Source: Atopobium sp. oral taxon 416
GTDB taxonomy: Bacteria > Actinomycetota > Coriobacteriia > Coriobacteriales > Atopobiaceae
Assembly: GCF_018128285.1 (NCBI RefSeq)
Contig: NZ_CP072380.1
Span: forward strand, 1,922,001 to 1,986,000
Direction of reading: 5' to 3'
DNA: 64,000 nt
The translations under genes and the position numbers were made by a program. Every line of letters begins with the position of its first letter. Position 1 is the stretch's first letter. Below the pieces are notes generated by a model. The model made no database searches, was not told the DNA's origin, and was given only the letters and a program-made list of their open reading frames with translations. Of the stretch, positions 63,124 to 64,000 are shown piece by piece.

Positions 63124-64000
63124 ATGGACAGACAGATGAGCTTTTAGGACCTTAAATCCTAAGGTAAAAGGAGAAAGACCAGACGAGAGGCACACCTGGA
63201 GCGGATGGATGCGATCGTTGCGTGGGATAGCTGGATTGCACTGGTAGAACCCAGCTACCATTCTCAGGCGCGTGGCAGGCATGTGCGCGGTGCGGAGACG
63301 ATGCTTAGGATGTATCCTGCTTTAGGTCATGTTTGGGCTCTTAAGACGAGGGAACTTAAAGATGCTATCCTGGATTGCCACTCCTGGCAGCGCTTCTGTG
63401 CACTTGGACCTCATGTCTGAGCAGGTACCGGATGCAACGATAAGAGCGAAGATGCGCCATAGCCTCGAGCGGCAGGGACTCGGCAAAGCTATGCTTCACG
63501 ACCTGAATTCAGAACTCGAAAAGGCAGGGATCACGGCGCGGGGTGGCTCCATTGTGGATGCGACCTTCACCTGGGCCCTAAAGCTTAACGAAGAACCAAG
63601 ACCGTACGCGTAACCCTTAAAGCGCACCAGTCCAAGAAAGGGGGAGCCTGGCGTATCGGATACAAGGCACATATCGGTGTGGATGCCGCAGGCGGCCTTG
63701 TGCATGGTGTGGAGACGACCGCCTAGAATGTATCCGACATATCCTGTGGCACATACACTCATAAGGGAAGATGACAGGTTCTGCTATGCAGACTTTAGGC
63801 TATATAGGTATAGCGAAGCGCCCTTAAGGACGCATAAAGACCCACACCTCTCATCTATGCGCTGGAGTGTCGCAAGGAAACCTTCGACCATAAAGGGTCT
63901 TGCCTGTGCGCTTTCAGCCGAAAAAAGCATCGAGTCCAGGAAGGCATCCGTTCGCTCAAAGGCAGAAGCACCCTTCCTTATCGTGAAGCGGCGCTTCGGC
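63124..64000 (+). pseudogene. IS5-family transposase, broken, runs off the window
   Basis: Plus-strand pieces: MDRQMSF, GKRRKTRREAHLERMDAIV, PSYHSQARGRHVRGAETMLRMY, LMSEQVPDATIRAKMRHSLERQGLGKAMLHDLNSEL, GGSIVDATFT (first catalytic Asp), and farther on [20 protein letters not shown]. This is the IS5-group N-terminal domain and DDE core. In-frame stop after MSF and at least three frame changes. The element continues past 64000. A possible end repeat lies near 63070-63120. Confidence 0.8.

Overview
The window reads as chromosomal DNA of a Gram-positive anaerobe of the Actinomycetota, most likely class Coriobacteriia (Atopobiaceae/Olsenella-like). This is an inference from gene content (D-alanylation of teichoic acids, Asp23/AmaP envelope-stress genes, DUF4430 surface proteins, B12-dependent methionine synthesis, cytosolic S10 peptidase) and from the moderately high G+C and actinobacterial-looking codon use. 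No rRNA, tRNA or CRISPR array was recognised.

Layout. 0-4.6 kb: a complete dlt operon (dltA-B-C-D) ending in a small DltX-like protein. 4.6-7.3 kb: a membrane-anchored serine hydrolase and a nucleoside hydrolase, both on the minus strand. 7.5-9.3 kb: amaP-DUF2273-asp23 envelope-stress operon. 9.5-13.5 kb: metF, a separate MetH activation-domain gene and metH lacking that domain. 13.6-16.4 kb: decayed lysR and a decayed IS200/IS605 element. 16.5-18.9 kb: GLUG-repeat lipoprotein, frameshifted tetR, DUF3343 protein. 19-27.4 kb: yebC, then a five-gene minus-strand operon under a cobalamin riboswitch that encodes two surface proteins with DUF4430 (transcobalamin-like C-terminal) domains and an ECF transporter (T, fused double ATPase, S). 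27.4-32.4 kb: lgt, NifU-like protein, U32 peptidase, tyrS. 32.9-35.2 kb: class A penicillin-binding protein. 35.2-39.3 kb: a graveyard containing argR remains, an IS1595-like element, and a lysA-like decarboxylase gene cut by an ISL3 element with a perfect 8-bp target duplication. 39.6-49.4 kb: C39-like membrane protein, phosphohexomutase, RlmKL, S10 carboxypeptidase, Kup potassium transporter. 49.4-50.7 kb: nested IS remains. 50.8-55.2 kb: HAD hydrolase, citrate synthase, ACT-domain protein, iron alcohol dehydrogenase. 55.3-59 kb: EIIA pseudogene, flippase-like membrane protein, recQ pseudogene. 59-61.4 kb: a glycosyltransferase fused to a MarR-like winged helix, and a DegV protein. 61.5-64 kb: IS110-like and IS5-like remains.

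How it fits together. The cobalamin-riboswitch operon probably captures and imports a corrinoid, which the B12-dependent MetH about 14 kb away would use with methyl-tetrahydrofolate made by MetF. Several genes serve the cell envelope (dlt, Asp23/AmaP, PBP, Lgt, Kup). The number of broken regulators and metabolic genes (lysR, tetR, argR, lysA, EIIA, recQ) and dead insertion sequences points to ongoing genome decay. Because many breaks are single-base shifts, base-call errors in the assembly cannot be excluded without reads.

The most interesting items are the riboswitch-controlled transcobalamin-like capture/ECF operon, the glycosyltransferase-winged-helix fusion, the DltX-like gene at the 3' end of the dlt operon, and a C39-like domain whose catalytic cysteine position is serine.
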